Shown: positions 1 through 8,167, numbered from the stretch's first letter. The stretch is 8,267 nt of DNA from Tannerellaceae bacterium (GCA_031284275.1 JAITAD010000087.1:1-8267); one strand, 5' to 3'. Numbers and translations: made by a program. Notes: generated by a model from the sequence alone, not told the origin.

Positions 1-1151
1 TGAGCCTGTTGTTGATACGGGGAACGAGCGAAAGTGCGACGATGAATAACGTGATTGTACTCCTGAAATTGGCCATCATAGCGAGCTTCATCTTTCTGGG
101 ATGGAAATACATCCGCGCAGACAACTTCGTACCTTACGTGCCGGCGAACACGGGAGAGTTCGGCGTATACGGTTTCAGCGGGATTATCCGTGCGGCGGCG
201 GTGGTGATGTTCGCCTATGTCGGTTTCGATGCGGTGAGCACGGCGGCGCAGGAGACGAAGAACCCGTCGCGGAACATGCCCATCGGCATATTGGGAACGC
301 TGTTGGTGTGCACCATACTGTACATGGCTTTCTCTCACGTGATGCTGGGGACGACGCCCTACGAACTTTTCAAAGGGCATGACGGTATCGCCCCCGTGGC
401 GCTGGCTATCGACCACATGGGCGAGGTGGGGGCTGACGGGGTGTTCGTTCCGGCCTATCCGTGGATGGGGAAAGCCATCGTGTTGGCGATTTTGGCGGGA
501 TACACTTCGGTTATCCTCGTGATGCTGCTGGGGCAGAGCCGCGTATTTTACAGCATGAGCAAAGACGGACTGTTGCCGAAAGCCTTTTCGGTAATACATC
601 CGAAATACCGCACGCCCCACAAGAGCAGTCTGCTGCTCATGGTGGCAGTGAGCATCTTCGTCCTCTTGACACCGGCGCGCGTGGCGGGAGAATTGACGAG
701 TATCGGGACGCTGTTCGCTTTCATCCTCGTCTGTATCGGGGTGATGGTGTTACGGCGTCAGATGCCGGAAGCACAACGTTCGTTCCGCACGCCGTGGGTA
801 CCGTGGATACCGTTGGCGGGCGTGGCGGCGTGCCTGTTCATGATGCTTTTCCTTCCTCTGGAGACGTGGACACGCCTGATTATCTGGATGTTGATAGGTA
901 TGGATGTATATTACTTCTACGGAAGCCGCCACAGCCGTTTGCGAGGCGAGAAGCCGCTGTCGGCACGAGGTTTTCGCACGGTAGCCCGCACGGCGGTGGG
1001 GTTGTCGGCGGCGTTGACGGTGGTGGCGGTGCTGTGTTACGTGACGGACGGAAACAAGGTGATGCTATTCATTTCCTTGGGGCTTGCTTTTGTGCATGTT
1101 GCAGGCTATAAAAGTAAAGTCGGCGTGCGAAGGTATCGGGAAAATATGTAA
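1..1151 (+). CDS. APC-superfamily amino acid permease, 5'-truncated (YfnA/CAT-like)
   Basis: This is the C-terminal part of an inner-membrane amino acid transporter, probably proton-coupled. The frame is open from base 3, and the TTG at 9 is an internal Leu codon, so the start lies upstream of the window. Roughly 100 N-terminal residues seem to be missing compared with the usual 450-500 of the family. Counting from base 9, family hallmarks appear in order: a GTSES-type loop and hydrophobic helix (about 5-35), the helix ending GFDAVSTAAQE followed by TKNPSRNMPIG (about 65-92), GQSRVFYSMSKDGLLPKAF followed by HPKYRTPHKSS (about 177-208), then LTSIGTLFAF and FRTPWVPWIPL. Further hydrophobic helices follow to the end. 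The gene ends with TAA at 1149-1151. The substrate cannot be read from this fragment; the cationic amino acid transporter-like group fits best by motif. It shows no functional tie to the genes downstream. Confidence 0.9.
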   Translation, partial: SLLLIRGTSESATMNNVIVLLKLAIIASFIFLGWKYIRADNFVPYVPANTGEFGVYGFSGIIRAAAVVMFAYVGFDAVSTAAQETKNPSRNMPIGILGTLLVCTILYMAFSHVMLGTTPYELFKGHDGIAPVALAIDHMGEVGADGVFVPAYPWMGKAIVLAILAGYTSVILVMLLGQSRVFYSMSKDGLLPKAFSVIHPKYRTPHKSSLLLMVAVSIFVLLTPARVAGELTSIGTLFAFILVCIGVMVLRRQMPEAQRSFRTPWVPWIPLAGVAACLFMMLFLPLETWTRLIIWMLIGMDVYYFYGSRHSRLRGEKPLSARGFRTVARTAVGLSAALTVVAVLCYVTDGNKVMLFISLGLAFVHVAGYKSKVGVRRYRENM

Positions 1152-1189
1152 TATTGCGGGGAGTTTAGTGTCATCAGATTAGCTTTCGC

Positions 1190-1264
1190 ATGAAGACAAC
1201 GTTGCTTCGCCTCGTCTTATGTTCGGCCGCCTTGTCGTTATTTTCCATTGGGGAGGTTGCAGGA
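1190..1264 (+). other. Sec signal peptide of the surface protein
   Basis: Residues 1-25 show a positively charged start (MKTTLLR), a hydrophobic core (LVLCSAALSLFSI) and a plausible type I cleavage after Val-Ala-Gly, giving a mature protein starting at Arg26. The exact cleavage site is an inference. Export by Sec is required before type IX secretion, so this agrees with the C-terminal sorting domain. Confidence 0.8.
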
Positions 1265-4200
1265 CGTAGTATTTATATGCCCCGTTCTGTGGGACGTGGG
1301 GCGTATTTCCATAACATGGGGTACCAATGGGGTACGGCCATACCCTTCTACATTGCCTGTTTCATGGCGAAAGACAACGACAGCATTCGCCTGAGGATGG
1401 GCAGATACGACGTTCCCAGTTTTCATATTGCCAACAAATCACTCCTGATAGAGGGAGGATATTTCGGTTTCGACAATTCCGACGGACGTCCGGCGTTCAA
1501 CAAGTTCAGCAGCGAACAAGCATATTCCCACCTTACTTCGGGACGAAACGCCCGTGTCCTCACCCTCCGATCGTCGAAAAATCCGATAACGGTGGTGTTA
1601 AAGTCTGTCGGTGTTGAGGGAGGTAATGCGACGCAGGATATCGACAGTCCCGGTTGCGGAGGGGGGATATTCGTAGGCAACAACGTCACACTGAAACTGG
1701 CCGGTTGCACGGAAGTGACGAAGAACATCGCATCCACCGGCAATTTAACACCATCCGACAATACGCCGCCTCGTGACGGGAAAGGCGGCGGTATCTATGT
1801 AGAAACCGGTGGAAAGGTAGAGTTGGAAGCGGCTGTTCGGATAGCCGACAACGTAGCCTTGGAGTCCAGTGTCAATATCCAGAACAACCTTACAGGGAAA
1901 GGTGGAGGGATATACTCGGAAGGTACGCTGATACTCTCCGACTCGGTTATTTTCGAGCGTAATGCGGCGACGAACAGTTTGAGCAGCGGGAGTTACGGTG
2001 GCGCGATATATAACAAGGGCGAGCTGCATCTGGGAGGCAAGAAACCGAGCCTCTTCGTGGACAACCATGCGACAGCTTTTTCGGGAAATACCGGAACGGC
2101 GCTGGGGGGAGGTATCTATCAGGACGAAGAAGTGCTCAACAACATCGGCCTGTGGAACCAATTTCCGTTGAAGAGTGTCGGGCCGGTATTTTTCGGATCG
2201 GGCAACCGTGCACGGCCTACCGATGGGCCGGTCGTGGATTATGCCCACCCTTTCAACACCTTGAACTTTCCGACATCCATGCCGGAAGTGGCGGAGTTGA
2301 AAATAAGGCCGCTCTACGGTAATGAGCAGGATGTGCCGCTGATAGTCCCACCGAACGGTTCGTCCTATGTCGTGGCACACATTGCCGATCCGTCCTTCGG
2401 ATATAGGGAGGAAGGAGCAGGTGAAACTTTCAGGGTCGAACTGCACGCTATTGGGCGGCGTGACCTGCATAGAGGCAGGATGCAGTTGTATGCGAACGAC
2501 GCCCCGTTAAACTGTACGGAAGATTGGGTGGACGGGAAGCTCCGTGTCTATCAGGTACCGTTAAACAAGCAGACGGGAGATGTCACTTTGCGTTCGAGCA
2601 ACTTCGAGTGGCCTGCTGTCTTTAGGCTGCAAGATGTGTTGGAATCTGCAAATACGAAGTTTTCCTACGAGCATAACGGCGTGAAGCATCTCGTGTCGGG
2701 GGCTACGGTAACAGATACGGCATGGTTTACTCATGGCTCTGCTTTGAAGTTTACCGTGGAAGTGGACTTGGTAAACGCTCCCCATGCCGACGAGTATTTC
2801 GTGGTGACAAACGGCCTTATTATAGATCGCTCGAACAGTAAGATAGCCCGGCCTGTCGGAACGGGCAAATACGAATATACCCTCCCGATGAACGTCGCCC
2901 GTGACGTGTTCGTAGCTACGGCATTGGAAACGGTGAAAGTGATGTTTTTTGCGCCTGCTCCGGGGGTGAGTTTTATCTTTGACGGTAACGAGTTTGATTT
3001 CGAAGGGAAAAGCGACAGCACACTGACGCTCTTCTACGGCAGCCCCTTGACGTTCACCCTCCGGCACGACGACGCAAATTTCTTTCCGCCGGACCTGCTG
3101 TCTCAGGACGAAGTGGTGTTGAACCCGACATCGTGGGCAGTAGCCAACGATCGGGTATATACCATTACGCCGCTGCTTGACACCAAAATACGGATAGGCG
3201 CATTGCAAGCGCGCAGCGAATATGCTTCGTTGACCATTGATCCGCTGGTGCGTAAATGGTTGCCGAAAAACGATAAGCTATACTTGTCGTACACGGTGAA
3301 ATCGCCCCATCTCGTGAACACTAAATGGACGTCAAGCGACGAAACGATTGCCAAGGTGAGCGTAATGCCCGGAAGTACGCTCCTGTGCGTGACGTCTTTC
3401 GACAAAACGGGGACAGTGACCATCACCGGCACAGTGGAAGGGCAGCCTTCGGTGAGCGATGCGGTGACGTTGGAAGTGCATGACCTGAAGAACATTCCGG
3501 TGTACCTGCTCGAAGGTATGGAACACCAACTTGAACCGTCACAAAAAGTGGACGGAGGTTATTGGCGTTTACTAATCGGTAAGACATCCGAATATATCAC
3601 ACTGTCTCCCGAAGGGGCGGTAGAGGCTGTCCATGCGGGTGGCCCCATAGAAGTTGTCTACGTAAGCAAAGTAGTGGTAGCTAACGAAATCGTCGAGTTC
3701 ATTTGGGAGACGGTGAGCGTGACCGTTTACAGCATGGAGCGCGGGAAAGAGGACGAGGTGGTGTTGATGGAAGGCGACACCTATCCGTTGCAGGTGCATT
3801 TCGACAACGAAGACGTGAATAAGCTTCCTTTGGAATGGCAATGGACAATCGACGACCCGGCGGTAGCGGTTATCGAGAACAATTCGACCTTGCGTGCCGT
3901 CCACTACGGTAAGGTACGCGCTACGGCTACGGCAGGTTTGGCATATTACATGCGTGATTTCTACGTCGCACGTGTGGTGTTGAACAAAGAGGCGGAAAGT
4001 ATCTCGGTGGGAGATACCACCGTTTTCGACGTGACGGTGTTCCCCGAGTCCATGCCTGACAGGCGAATCTCGTGGTCGGTAAGCCATGCTTCCATAGCCA
4101 CCATAACGGGCAGCACCGATGCGGGAGCGCGTGTGGTGTTGCACTCGGCGGGTGATGCAAGTGTGCAGGCTGCCCTCACGGCGGCGCCGCGCGTCAAGGC

Positions 4201-6817
4201 GACTTGCAGCCTTACGACGCTCGGCAGGGTATCGGTGCAGGGTGCTCCTCAGCTGGTTAACGTCGGAGAAACGTTCTCCCTGACGGCGAAACTGGAGCCA
4301 TGGCTGCCGGAAGTGGGTATATTGGAATGGGAAAGCCTGACACCGGGAACGGCTGAGGTCAACCAGATGGGAACGGTAAAGACGTTGGCGCCGGGTGTTG
4401 CGACGATAAGGGTGACAGCGCAATACAATCCCGCCTTGACGGCAAGCGTCACGATAGACGTTGTACAGGTCAGCATCGAAGCGCCGAAAAAGATGTTCGG
4501 CTTCAACAGTATGGGGACGATGACCATTCGAGTAATCGGCGGGAATAAAAACACCACCGATAAGGAGTGGCCGCTGACATTGTCGCCCCTGCGTGATGAC
4601 ATAATGCATCTGGATTCCTTCGCCATCGCACGACAAGTCAAACGGCAGGGTGCGGCAAATGCTCCCGACACTGCGAGCGTGACGGTATATATCGCAACGA
4701 TGGAAACGGCAGGGTCGGTGACGCTGACGGCTCAGGTGGCGGGGTATCCGACTACACAGGCGACGATTGCGATGCAGGCTGTAGAGTTGCAGTTGCCGAT
4801 GACACAGATAATCGTGGATAAAGGCGATTCTCCGTTCTCTCTCATGCCTCACATAACGCCGGGGAACGTGCTCTGGTGGCGTTCTACCAATTCCGGTGTG
4901 GCATCGGTACTTGCCCACGAAGGGCGGGTGACCCCGCTGTCGGCAGGGACGACGTTCATCGTGGCCGAATTGTACGAAAACGCTACTGACGCAGAGCCTG
5001 TTCTCAGCGCTTCATGCGAGGTGACGGTAGTGGATGCGCCGCTGGCATTGCAAAGCCGGTATGATATCGTGCTGCCCGCCGTCGTGGAGATGGGTAAGGG
5101 TTATCCCCTGAAGGCGACAAAAGACGGAATACCCGTCAGCACGTTCGTGCAGTGGACAACGAAAACGCCCGGTATCATTGAGGTCAACAGTAACGCTTCA
5201 TGGATGAAAGCGTTAAATCCGGGTACGGCATCCCTGCGCATGGTAGTCGATGGTGTGGTCAAAGAACGCACTTTCGAGGTGAGCGTAACAGAAGCGGGTA
5301 TCAGGATGACGGACAACATGGTGACGTTGGACGAAGGCGCATCAACCAACATCCGCTACACGCTCTTACCGGAAGGGTATCACTACGGCACGATTGCATG
5401 GGCGAGTGATAATAGTCAGGCTGCATCGGTAGACCACAATGGGTTGGTCAGCGCCCTGTCGCAGGGAGAAGCCATTATCACGGCGACACTGTATCTGCCC
5501 AACAGCACAGTGGCGGACATTGCGTCCTGCAAGGTGAAGGTCGTTGCACGTGAGGCAAACTTTACCCTCTCTGCAACGTCATACACGATGACGCAAGGCG
5601 AAACGTTCGCGTTGAACGTACAGACCTTGCCGCCGTACATTGACTTCGGCCGTGCTTACATCGAGAGCAATAATCCGGCCGTAGCTTCGGTAGAAACATA
5701 CCCCGGACAGCCAAACAGGGTAACGGTAAGAGGGAACAACGGCGGAACGGCAACATTGAAAGCTTACGTTTCGGGGATACCCGACGTGGTGAGATACTGT
5801 CAGGTGACAGTGGAAGCGCAGGCTACGGAGATCATCCTCAATTATAAGGATCTGACACTGCCGGTAGGTAAGACGGCGACGGTGCTGGGTTGGATACGCC
5901 CGCATACGGCGAAGCAAGCATACACATTGACCTCTACCTATCCGAAAATCGCAACGGTGTCGAGCGACGGCACAATAACGGCTCTCTCGGAAGGAACGAC
6001 GACGATAACGGCGGTGACCTCCAACGGACGCTCCGCAACGGTGACGGTGCATGTTACGCCGGAGGTAACGAAGACTGCGAAACTGACGCTCTCGGATACG
6101 GTGTTGTCTTTGGTGAAAGGGCAACGGTATACCTTGTTGGCTTATGCTCCGGACAAGGGGTCGGTGACATGGTCGGTGGACGCTCCTGCGGTCGGCTTGA
6201 TAGACGGCGGCTTGTTGAGAGCGGTCGCTTCGGGTAAGGCGACGGTAACGGCAACCGATTCCTACGGCAATACGGCTTCCTGCGTGGTGTCAGTGAACGT
6301 GTTTGCCGAAAGGCTCAGCGTCTATCCCTATCGCCCGAAAGTCCTCCTTGTGGGTGAGGAGTTTACGGCCAACGTGGTATTTGACCCATCGGACGTCCTC
6401 CTGCACGAAGTGACTTGGATGGTGGATAACGCCGGCGTGGTGGACTTGACACGGGTAAATGCACAAACGTGCAAAATAAGCGGCGTGTATCCGGGTATAA
6501 CGTTACTCTCCGTCCTCTCTGCCGACGGCAAGGCATCCAGTCAATGGCTCCTGACCGTTATCCAACCGACAACATTGGACGTTGAACCGGAACCTGAGGT
6601 ACTACCCCCATCGGCCTCCTACTTCGCCGGTTACCTGAGGTTGAAAAACATGGCCGGTTACCGCGCCACCCTGACAACCATGAGCGGCCGATCCATCGGT
6701 ATCTTCTCCGTCGCAAGCGACGACGAAGACCACCCCCTTACCCTCCCTCCGGGTATATACATCCTAACCGCCACCCACAACGACACCCGTTTCGTCACCA
6801 AGTTCGTAGTACGGTAA
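1190..6817 (+). CDS. Giant T9SS-exported surface protein: beta-helix head, tandem Ig-like (BIG2) domains, C-terminal sorting domain
   Basis: This 1875-residue protein is predicted to be exported by Sec and then carried across the outer membrane by the type IX system. Order of parts: signal peptide (1-25); a region typical of Bacteroidota beta-helix proteins with SIRLRMGRYDV and LLIEGGYFGF (about 65-93); GGGIF/GGGIY/GGAIY turns at about 157, 199, 238, 270 and 306; a middle region with two similar unassigned modules (about 505-672); about thirteen Ig-like domains (about 678-1791); a Pro/Glu-rich linker (about 1795-1808); and a type A T9SS sorting domain (about 1810-1875). The best-preserved Ig unit is 1544-1622, with the BIG2 pattern 'L.VG...', 'IATVSSDGTITALSEGTTTITA' in split form. 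The ATG at 1190 is chosen because a signal peptide follows directly; no strong Shine-Dalgarno is visible. No catalytic domain is recognised. By architecture I infer an adhesin or structural surface protein; the ligand is unknown. The gene appears intact. Confidence 0.88.
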   Translation: MKTTLLRLVLCSAALSLFSIGEVAGRSIYMPRSVGRGAYFHNMGYQWGTAIPFYIACFMAKDNDSIRLRMGRYDVPSFHIANKSLLIEGGYFGFDNSDGRPAFNKFSSEQAYSHLTSGRNARVLTLRSSKNPITVVLKSVGVEGGNATQDIDSPGCGGGIFVGNNVTLKLAGCTEVTKNIASTGNLTPSDNTPPRDGKGGGIYVETGGKVELEAAVRIADNVALESSVNIQNNLTGKGGGIYSEGTLILSDSVIFERNAATNSLSSGSYGGAIYNKGELHLGGKKPSLFVDNHATAFSGNTGTALGGGIYQDEEVLNNIGLWNQFPLKSVGPVFFGSGNRARPTDGPVVDYAHPFNTLNFPTSMPEVAELKIRPLYGNEQDVPLIVPPNGSSYVVAHIADPSFGYREEGAGETFRVELHAIGRRDLHRGRMQLYANDAPLNCTEDWVDGKLRVYQVPLNKQTGDVTLRSSNFEWPAVFRLQDVLESANTKFSYEHNGVKHLVSGATVTDTAWFTHGSALKFTVEVDLVNAPHADEYFVVTNGLIIDRSNSKIARPVGTGKYEYTLPMNVARDVFVATALETVKVMFFAPAPGVSFIFDGNEFDFEGKSDSTLTLFYGSPLTFTLRHDDANFFPPDLLSQDEVVLNPTSWAVANDRVYTITPLLDTKIRIGALQARSEYASLTIDPLVRKWLPKNDKLYLSYTVKSPHLVNTKWTSSDETIAKVSVMPGSTLLCVTSFDKTGTVTITGTVEGQPSVSDAVTLEVHDLKNIPVYLLEGMEHQLEPSQKVDGGYWRLLIGKTSEYITLSPEGAVEAVHAGGPIEVVYVSKVVVANEIVEFIWETVSVTVYSMERGKEDEVVLMEGDTYPLQVHFDNEDVNKLPLEWQWTIDDPAVAVIENNSTLRAVHYGKVRATATAGLAYYMRDFYVARVVLNKEAESISVGDTTVFDVTVFPESMPDRRISWSVSHASIATITGSTDAGARVVLHSAGDASVQAALTAAPRVKATCSLTTLGRVSVQGAPQLVNVGETFSLTAKLEPWLPEVGILEWESLTPGTAEVNQMGTVKTLAPGVATIRVTAQYNPALTASVTIDVVQVSIEAPKKMFGFNSMGTMTIRVIGGNKNTTDKEWPLTLSPLRDDIMHLDSFAIARQVKRQGAANAPDTASVTVYIATMETAGSVTLTAQVAGYPTTQATIAMQAVELQLPMTQIIVDKGDSPFSLMPHITPGNVLWWRSTNSGVASVLAHEGRVTPLSAGTTFIVAELYENATDAEPVLSASCEVTVVDAPLALQSRYDIVLPAVVEMGKGYPLKATKDGIPVSTFVQWTTKTPGIIEVNSNASWMKALNPGTASLRMVVDGVVKERTFEVSVTEAGIRMTDNMVTLDEGASTNIRYTLLPEGYHYGTIAWASDNSQAASVDHNGLVSALSQGEAIITATLYLPNSTVADIASCKVKVVAREANFTLSATSYTMTQGETFALNVQTLPPYIDFGRAYIESNNPAVASVETYPGQPNRVTVRGNNGGTATLKAYVSGIPDVVRYCQVTVEAQATEIILNYKDLTLPVGKTATVLGWIRPHTAKQAYTLTSTYPKIATVSSDGTITALSEGTTTITAVTSNGRSATVTVHVTPEVTKTAKLTLSDTVLSLVKGQRYTLLAYAPDKGSVTWSVDAPAVGLIDGGLLRAVASGKATVTATDSYGNTASCVVSVNVFAERLSVYPYRPKVLLVGEEFTANVVFDPSDVLLHEVTWMVDNAGVVDLTRVNAQTCKISGVYPGITLLSVLSADGKASSQWLLTVIQPTTLDVEPEPEVLPPSASYFAGYLRLKNMAGYRATLTTMSGRSIGIFSVASDDEDHPLTLPPGIYILTATHNDTRFVTKFVVR
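1652..2119 (+). other. Beta-helix-like repeat region of the surface protein
   Basis: Residues about 155-310 contain repeated Gly-Gly-Gly-Ile-[Phe/Tyr] or Gly-Gly-Ala-Ile-Tyr turns. Each is followed by a short strand with a Gly or Asn turn (for example VETGGKVELE, SEGTLILSDS, NKGELHLGG) and then by an Asn-rich segment (TEVTKNIA, VRIADNVA, VIFERNAA). This is the pattern of right-handed parallel beta-helix proteins of the polymorphic outer membrane protein type. In such proteins the helix often forms the exposed head; its partner here is unknown. Confidence 0.75.
2702..3205 (+). repeat. Two-copy middle module in the surface protein
   Basis: Residues about 505-672 appear to be two diverged copies of one module of about 95-100 residues. 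HGSALKFTVEVD (515-526) parallels YGSPLTFTLRHD (616-627). YEYTLPMNVARDVFVATA (561-578) parallels VYTITPLLDTKIRIGA (656-671). The layout, a 'G-S-x-L-x-F-T' strand then 'V-Y-T-I ... D-x-x-I-x-I', resembles beta-sandwich modules common in Bacteroidota surface proteins, but I cannot name the family. Confidence 0.5.
3221..6562 (+). repeat. Tandem Ig-like (BIG2-type) domain array, about 13 units
   Basis: Residues about 678-1791 divide into units of about 75-105 residues. Approximate unit starts are 678, 769, 855, 929, 1011, 1092, 1197, 1284, 1368, 1455, 1544, 1629 and 1706. Most follow the BIG2 plan: an N-terminal 'L..G' strand, a central 'W.S.....A.V' core (WTSSDETIAKV, WSVSHASIATI, WRSTNSGVASV, WASDNSQAASV), then a Gly-containing 'G.V.AL..G...I.A' segment and a closing 'C.VTV' strand. 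The units are strongly diverged, with no long exact DNA repeat, so the array is old rather than freshly expanded. Units 2 and 6 are the weakest matches. Such arrays usually act as stalks or in adhesion. Confidence 0.8.
6617..6814 (+). other. Type IX secretion C-terminal sorting domain
   Basis: Residues about 1810-1875 match the type A sorting domain (Por_Secre_tail type): a strand with a 'MSGR' turn (1831-1834), the hallmark LPPGIYILTAT (1852-1862), and a final strand ending in KFVVR at the extreme C-terminus. In characterised T9SS cargo this domain is recognised by the translocon and normally removed as the protein is attached to the cell surface. A Pro/Glu-rich linker precedes it (about 1795-1808). 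The DNA of this segment is unusually C-rich on the + strand compared with the rest of the gene. Confidence 0.88.
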
Positions 6818-6832
6818 GTCAGACGGGGTGAG

Positions 6833-8167
6833 ATGCTGCTGAGGTTTACGGTTGAAAATGTTTTTTCTTTCGGCGAGGAGAGATCGTTCGATCTCTTTCC
6901 CTCGTCGGAAGAAGAAGGCAAGAAAGAACACCTGTACGAGAGAAACGGAGTTTCCTTTTTGAAACTTTCGGCAATATATGGTGCGAATGCGGCGGGGAAG
7001 TCGAATCTGGTAAAAGCGTTACATTGTTTACAGAAGATAGTCATTGAGGGAAAGTTGCTTGATAACCAAGAAAATACACGGTTCAAGTTAAGGGATACGT
7101 TAGGGAAACCACAACGGTTTGAAATTGAGTTTTTTCAAGGAGGAAAGGCGTACTATTACGCACTTTGTGTGGTAGGGAAGCGGATAGCCTCGGAAGAATT
7201 GTACTTATCGGGGCTGGGTGTTAAGGATGACGAACTTGTTTTCGAACGGGTTACCGGCGAGGACAATCAGACAACATTGCGTTTCCCTGAATCCTTGATT
7301 TCGCAAGAAACGGCCGAATTGAAACTCCTCGTAGAAAAATACCTTGCAAAACCGGAAAAGCCGCTGTTAGAGCTGCTATCAGGGTTGGAAGGGACATTGT
7401 TCGAGCCTGCTGTAGAAGCCTTTGCGTGGTTTAAGCGAACGTTGTATGTAGTTTTGTCCAGTGGAAATCCGTCAATTCTCGCATATGTACAGATGGATAG
7501 AGATTCAGACCTCTTGAAGTATGTACAAGATGTCGTGCGTTCTCTCCATATGGGGATAGACGAGGTTACCATTGATGAAATGACGTTGAGGCCGGAGGAC
7601 TCAGGTTACAAGATGTTGAAAGAAGGGCTAACTGCTTCTCCCGACAAGGCGGTAGGAAAAGGAAGCTGTTATATCACGGAGAAAGGGGATGGAGTACTTT
7701 TCAGAACGCTACGATTGAATCACTCCAGTAAAAGGGGCGAACAGGTTCCTTTTCTGATGGCGGAAGAATCGGATGGGACATTGAGGTTATTGGAATTGCT
7801 TCCTGTTTTTAGAGATATCTGTTCAGAGGAGAGAGTTTACGTCATAGACGAGATAGAGCGAGGTGTCCATCCAAACCTAATAAAGGAATTGGTAAGCAAG
7901 TTTGCCACCGATGGAAATACGAAAGGACAATTGATATTCACGACTCATGGGGTGCCCTTGTTAGATGAATCCGTTTTCCGAAAAGATGAGATATGGTTTG
8001 CTAACAAGGGAGTGGATAATAGTACGGATTTATATTCTCTGAGCGCTTTCAAGAAACACGATACGAAAGATATCGGCAAGAACTATTTGTCCGGACGATA
8101 TGAGGCCGTCCCTCTTACGGGTAACTTGCAGGATTTAGACTGGCATACGCATGGTACCAAGGAATAA
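6833..8167 (+). CDS. AAA/ABC-type ATPase, RloA/AbiL-like, first gene of a two-gene defence module
   Basis: This 444-residue cytoplasmic ATPase belongs to the AAA_15/AAA_21 (OLD- and SMC-like) group. The start MLLRFTVENVFSFGEE is the typical first strand of the family, which supports the ATG at 6833. Walker A is GANAAGKSN (50-58, Lys56). An ABC signature-like segment, EESDGTLRLLELLP, is at 311-324. Walker B is VYVIDEIERGVHP (335-347, Asp339 and catalytic Glu340). The switch histidine lies in IFTTHGVPLLD (368-378, His372). The C-terminus carries RKDEIWF, TDLYSLSAFKK and YLSGRYEAVP, typical of RloA-like proteins. All ATPase motifs are intact. An RloB gene overlaps its 3' end by 17 bases, so the two products very likely act together. 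I infer anti-phage (abortive infection) function from family and context. GC content is lower than in the upstream genes, which suggests transfer. Confidence 0.88.
   Translation: MLLRFTVENVFSFGEERSFDLFPSSEEEGKKEHLYERNGVSFLKLSAIYGANAAGKSNLVKALHCLQKIVIEGKLLDNQENTRFKLRDTLGKPQRFEIEFFQGGKAYYYALCVVGKRIASEELYLSGLGVKDDELVFERVTGEDNQTTLRFPESLISQETAELKLLVEKYLAKPEKPLLELLSGLEGTLFEPAVEAFAWFKRTLYVVLSSGNPSILAYVQMDRDSDLLKYVQDVVRSLHMGIDEVTIDEMTLRPEDSGYKMLKEGLTASPDKAVGKGSCYITEKGDGVLFRTLRLNHSSKRGEQVPFLMAEESDGTLRLLELLPVFRDICSEERVYVIDEIERGVHPNLIKELVSKFATDGNTKGQLIFTTHGVPLLDESVFRKDEIWFANKGVDNSTDLYSLSAFKKHDTKDIGKNYLSGRYEAVPLTGNLQDLDWHTHGTKE

Noticed and set aside
9..11. TTG at base 9 as the real start of the permease
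   Set aside because: The frame is already open before it, and the protein would begin in the middle of the transporter fold, lacking the first helices. It is an internal Leu codon of a truncated gene.
461..1111. Second + strand frame of 216 codons within the permease region
   Set aside because: Its translation is Gly/Arg/His-rich and has no membrane helices, while the overlapping frame shows clear APC permease motifs.
1149..1156. TAATATTG as a Bacteroidota -7 promoter element before the surface gene
   Set aside because: It differs from TAnnTTTG at one base, overlaps the permease stop codon, and has no convincing -33 TTTG at the right distance. Too weak to annotate.
1205..1222. Lipoprotein signal with Cys11 (LVLC) in the surface protein
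   Set aside because: Cys11 comes too early to leave a normal hydrophobic core, and the hydrophobic stretch continues past it. A type I signal peptide fits better, and the protein has a T9SS anchor route instead.
1745..3208. Two further - strand open frames (1745-2470 and 2561-3208)
   Set aside because: They are antisense shadows of the surface gene, with low-complexity basic translations and no recognisable motif or start context.
3572..4918. Long open frame of 448 codons on the - strand
   Set aside because: It lies entirely inside the surface protein gene and its translation is rich in Arg, His and Cys with no domain pattern, as expected for the complement of GC-biased coding DNA. The + strand frame has clear Ig-like domains across the same bases.
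6859..6868. Poly-T run near the ATPase start as a phase-variation tract
   Set aside because: The run is only about six T residues, within the range of ordinary coding DNA, and the frame is intact.
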